Assembly: GCF_010728155.1 (NCBI RefSeq)
Contig: NZ_AP022605.1
Coordinates: 2,418,001-2,482,000 of the forward strand
Reading direction: 5' to 3'
DNA length: 64,000 nucleotides
Source: Mycolicibacterium doricum
Lineage (GTDB): Bacteria; Actinomycetota; Actinomycetes; Mycobacteriales; Mycobacteriaceae
Shown here: piece by piece, positions 61,478 through 64,000 of the stretch
Layout: each line of letters begins with the position of its first letter
Numbering within the stretch: position 1 is the stretch's first letter
Notes under the pieces: model-generated
The model's input: only the letters and a program-made list of their open reading frames with translations
Databases searched by the model: none
What the model was told of the DNA's origin: nothing
Position numbers and translations under genes: made by a program

Positions 61478-63672
61478 GGTTTCGCCCCACCGCCGCCCCG
61501 GCCCTTGGACGCGGCGTGGGCCGTGGGTGCGGACTTCAACTTGTCCACCTGCGCCGCGTCGTCGGGACGCCCGGCGGCCAGCCACCGCGACCACGCCTCG
61601 GCGTAGGGAACGGCGTGGCCCCCGACCAGTTTGTGGGCGTCGGTCTTGGGCATGTCGTCGGTGATACGGCCCTCGGCGCGGCGAGCGCACAGCGTCTCGA
61701 TGATGGTGCCCACCGCCTCGGTGTAGGTCGGCGACCCCACGACCGACACGGCGTCCTTGGCATCCGGCACGCCCTGGACCAACTCACGCACGGCGAGACG
61801 CTGTGTGCCGGGTACCTTGACGAGTTGCTTGCCCTTGTCGGTCAGGGCGGTGATGGCCGTGTACGCCCCACTGCGCGAGGCCACATCGCGCTCGGTGGCG
61901 AACTTGACGATCTCGGACCGGGTGAGCCCGTCCGCGCCGCCCAACTCGGCGGTGAGCGCGAGGATTTCGGCCTGCGCCTCAGACATTGTTTGTGCGTCGT
62001 CGGTATCGGTGGGGGTGTCGGCTATCGGATCGACGCCGACGAGCACCAGCGTTGACCGTTGAGCGGCGGTGGCACCGGGCATCAGCGCCTCGCTCACCGT
62101 GTGGGTGACGAGCTTGAACGGGTGCGCGCACTTGTCCGGCCAGTCCTTGTGTTTGACGCAGGTCAGCTCGATCCTGCGGGACTTCGCTTTCTTCCCGCCG
62201 ACGCGGGCCAGCAGCAGCGACGACCACACGCCGCCGTCCCAGGCCGTCGTCCCGCGCGCCCGGTCACTACCGGCGGCGGTGTGGTGCACGACCAGCACGG
62301 TCGCGCCGGTCTGCTGGTTGATGTCGTCGGCGCGGCTGATGACCTTGCCGTGCTCGGTCGCAGAGTTCTCCTCGATGCCGACGGTGCACCGCGCTCGGGT
62401 GTCGAACACGACCAGGGCCACGTCGTATTTCTTGACCAGGTTGCGCACCTGCTCCATGTGCCCGTCGTCGCCCATCTGGACCGCGCGCGGGGCGATGATG
62501 AACGTGTCCTCAATGTCCTTGGGGTCCACGTCGTTGACCTCGCACCAGGCGAGCAGGCGGGCGCGGATGCCCGCTGCCCCCTCGGCGGCGATGTAGAGCA
62601 CCGCCGCGCGCTCGCCGACGGCGTACTGGCCACACCACCGCTTGCCCGAGGCGACCGACGCCGCCGCGCTCACGGCCGTCATCGTCTTGCCCGAGCCGGG
62701 CGGGCCGTTGAGGTCGGCCAACTGACCCCTTGGGATGAAACCGTCGATGAGCGGGCGCACGGGTTCGAGCTTGGCCAGTTCCGACACGGTGAGAATCTCG
62801 GCGGCCAGGTCCAACGCGGGCACGTCGCCCGCACGGGCGCGGGCGGTGATGGCGTCGGTGTGGCGTATCCGCGCAACGCCGAGTTGGACCAGGGCGGCGT
62901 TGCGTTCGGCGTCGGTCGCCGGGGTCATGGCCGCGAGAGTCGGCACCGGCACGTCGAACGGCTTATCGACCAGCTCGACGGCGGTCATTAGGTATTCGTG
63001 CTCGCGCAGATTGTGCGGCTTGGGACTCGTCCACGCGCGCCGGTTGGCGTTCTCAATGTGCGCCCTGCACGCCTCGGCGACCTCGGGACCGGCAGCAGCC
63101 TCAATCTCCCCGAGGGTGTAGGCGGTCGTCGCGGGTATCTTCTCGGCGGCCAGGGCGGCGTCGGTCCGCTTCTTGCGGTCGAACCGTTCCCACCGCGCTT
63201 TCTTGAGTCGCGCGCCGATGACGTGCGGGTCGTCGGTGAGGGTGTCGGCGGCGAACTCGGCGACCTGCGCGCGGCTCAGCGCCACCTTGGGGCTGGCAGT
63301 GCCCCAGACCGTGGACGGCAGCGCGGCGAAATCCGAGAACGCCATGCTGGCCGCACCGTCGGGCAGGTACATCGACACGTCGAACTGGCGGCAGAACTTG
63401 CGCACCGCGTTCCACGTCTCGGGGCCGCACACGTCGGCGATGGGCGTCTCGGGATCGACGTTGAGCGCGTCGGCCCAGTGCACGCCGCTGGCCCATTCGG
63501 CGCGAGCGTCGTGCCCGCCATCGTCGGCGGCGGCGGACGACCCGGCGGCGTGCCCGTTGGTGGCCTTGCCGAATTCAGCCGGCATGTTGGCCAGCAGGTC
63601 GTCGGCGCTGTGGTGGCCGTTGGTGACCCCGCCCCGTCGGTCAGCGGTAGAGTCGGCCCTGTCGTTGGGCAT
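61474..63672 (-). CDS. RepA-like AAA ATPase/helicase of the phage-like element
   Basis: 732 residues from ATG 63672 after GAGGACACCGAC. AAA_25 (RepA/DnaB-like) domain near residues 300-540: Walker A GPPGSGKTMTA near residue 322, VALVVFDTRARCT (Walker B) and TVLVVHHTAAGSDRARGTTA. The N-terminal 300 residues are of unknown fold, and the C-terminus carries helices that could be a winged helix (LTRSEIVKFATERDVASRSG). Such proteins act as replicative helicases in prophages, satellites and plasmids. Confidence 0.82.
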   Translation of the reverse strand: MPNDRADSTADRRGGVTNGHHSADDLLANMPAEFGKATNGHAAGSSAAADDGGHDARAEWASGVHWADALNVDPETPIADVCGPETWNAVRKFCRQFDVSMYLPDGAASMAFSDFAALPSTVWGTASPKVALSRAQVAEFAADTLTDDPHVIGARLKKARWERFDRKKRTDAALAAEKIPATTAYTLGEIEAAAGPEVAEACRAHIENANRRAWTSPKPHNLREHEYLMTAVELVDKPFDVPVPTLAAMTPATDAERNAALVQLGVARIRHTDAITARARAGDVPALDLAAEILTVSELAKLEPVRPLIDGFIPRGQLADLNGPPGSGKTMTAVSAAASVASGKRWCGQYAVGERAAVLYIAAEGAAGIRARLLAWCEVNDVDPKDIEDTFIIAPRAVQMGDDGHMEQVRNLVKKYDVALVVFDTRARCTVGIEENSATEHGKVISRADDINQQTGATVLVVHHTAAGSDRARGTTAWDGGVWSSLLLARVGGKKAKSRRIELTCVKHKDWPDKCAHPFKLVTHTVSEALMPGATAAQRSTLVLVGVDPIADTPTDTDDAQTMSEAQAEILALTAELGGADGLTRSEIVKFATERDVASRSGAYTAITALTDKGKQLVKVPGTQRLAVRELVQGVPDAKDAVSVVGSPTYTEAVGTIIETLCARRAEGRITDDMPKTDAHKLVGGHAVPYAEAWSRWLAAGRPDDAAQVDKLKSAPTAHAASKGRGGGGAKP

Positions 63673-63755
63673 GTCGGTGTGTCCTCGCTTTGGTGGTAAG
63701 TCGCCCCGGTTCCGGTGTCGTTGTCGGGCCGGGGCGCGCTGCATTCGGGGGCGGG

Positions 63756-63941
63756 TCAGTCCTCGCCCAGCAGCCGCAGCAGGCTGGCGGACTTGACGCG
63801 AACGCGCCTCTCCCCCAACTCAATTGCGTCCAGCTTGCCCGCGTGGATCAGGTCGTAGGCGTACCCACGGGAGACGCCGAGCAGCATTGCGGCCTGCTCG
63901 GCGCTCACGGTCGGGTGCACGCGCAGGTACTCGACGGTCAC
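63756..63941 (-). CDS. Excisionase-like helix-turn-helix protein
   Basis: 61 residues from GTG 63941. HTH_17/MerR-type winged helix: VSAEQAAMLLGVSRGYAYDL, IHAGKLDAIELGERRVRV. Excisionases (Xis) and small regulators of integrative elements have this form. It is the most promoter-proximal phage gene in the window; the integrase, if present, would lie beyond 64,000. From 63942 to the edge nothing is seen. Confidence 0.75.
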   Translation of the reverse strand: MTVEYLRVHPTVSAEQAAMLLGVSRGYAYDLIHAGKLDAIELGERRVRVKSASLLRLLGED

Positions 63942-64000
63942 GGGTCCGCGCCGAATGACGGGGCAGGCAGCGCGTCCCGGCGCGGTCAGGGTGGTTGTGT

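Overview
The window is a GC-rich actinobacterial chromosome segment, almost certainly from a rapidly growing Mycobacterium/Mycolicibacterium. From 1 to about 50,720 the gene order follows the M. tuberculosis Rv2192c-Rv2236c region closely: trpD, ctaE-qcrCAB, mmpS3, ctaF-ctaC, asnB, adoK, cobU-cobT-cobS, ilvE, gcvT, pepB, ephD, dlaT/sucB, lipB-lipA, glnA1, glnE-glnA2, the hip1/caeA pair, panB, the rnpB RNA, an RNase H/phosphatase operon, cobC, ptkA-ptpA, SURF1 and cobD. This identification rests on protein sequences recognised by eye and on synteny, not on a database search.

Core region. Genes cluster by process: respiratory bc1-aa3 supercomplex (857-8646), cobalamin biosynthesis (13803-16155, 46890-47912, 49773-50723), lipoic acid and 2-oxoacid dehydrogenase function (22285-26712), and nitrogen assimilation (28334-35428, with a clear GlnR box in front of glnA1). 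Genes are tightly packed, with many ATGA/GTGA start-stop overlaps. The core also carries many perfect short tandem duplications (9-19 bp). The largest sit on gene junctions: ctaE-qcrC, cobU-cobT and lipB-lipA. ptpA is shortened to 104 residues by two internal in-frame deletions that remove the general-acid loop.

Accessory region (50,724-64,000). A decayed IS701-like transposase is followed by a small phage-like element. It has an excisionase-like HTH protein, a RepA-like AAA ATPase, a repeat-rich region, small and large terminase subunits, and a probable capsid-like structural protein followed by zinc-finger and HEAAH-metallopeptidase genes. A tRNA 3'-end remnant marks one attachment site. 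No integrase, portal, prohead protease or tail gene is visible in the window, so it looks like a minimal prophage or a satellite, but the element runs past the right edge.

Key observation. Three separate genes are each split into two pieces on opposite strands with pieces meeting at the same two points, 53242/53243 and 56626/56627. Mentally inverting 53243-56626 (3,384 bp) restores all three in frame: a membrane GAF-domain gene (291 codons, counted without the IS that interrupts it), the ISAzo13-like transposase inserted in that gene (416 codons), and the phage structural gene (272 codons, allowing a 1-bp microhomology loss). The same inversion puts every prophage gene on the minus strand. 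This is a recent rearrangement that ordinary annotation would record as several unrelated truncated genes.
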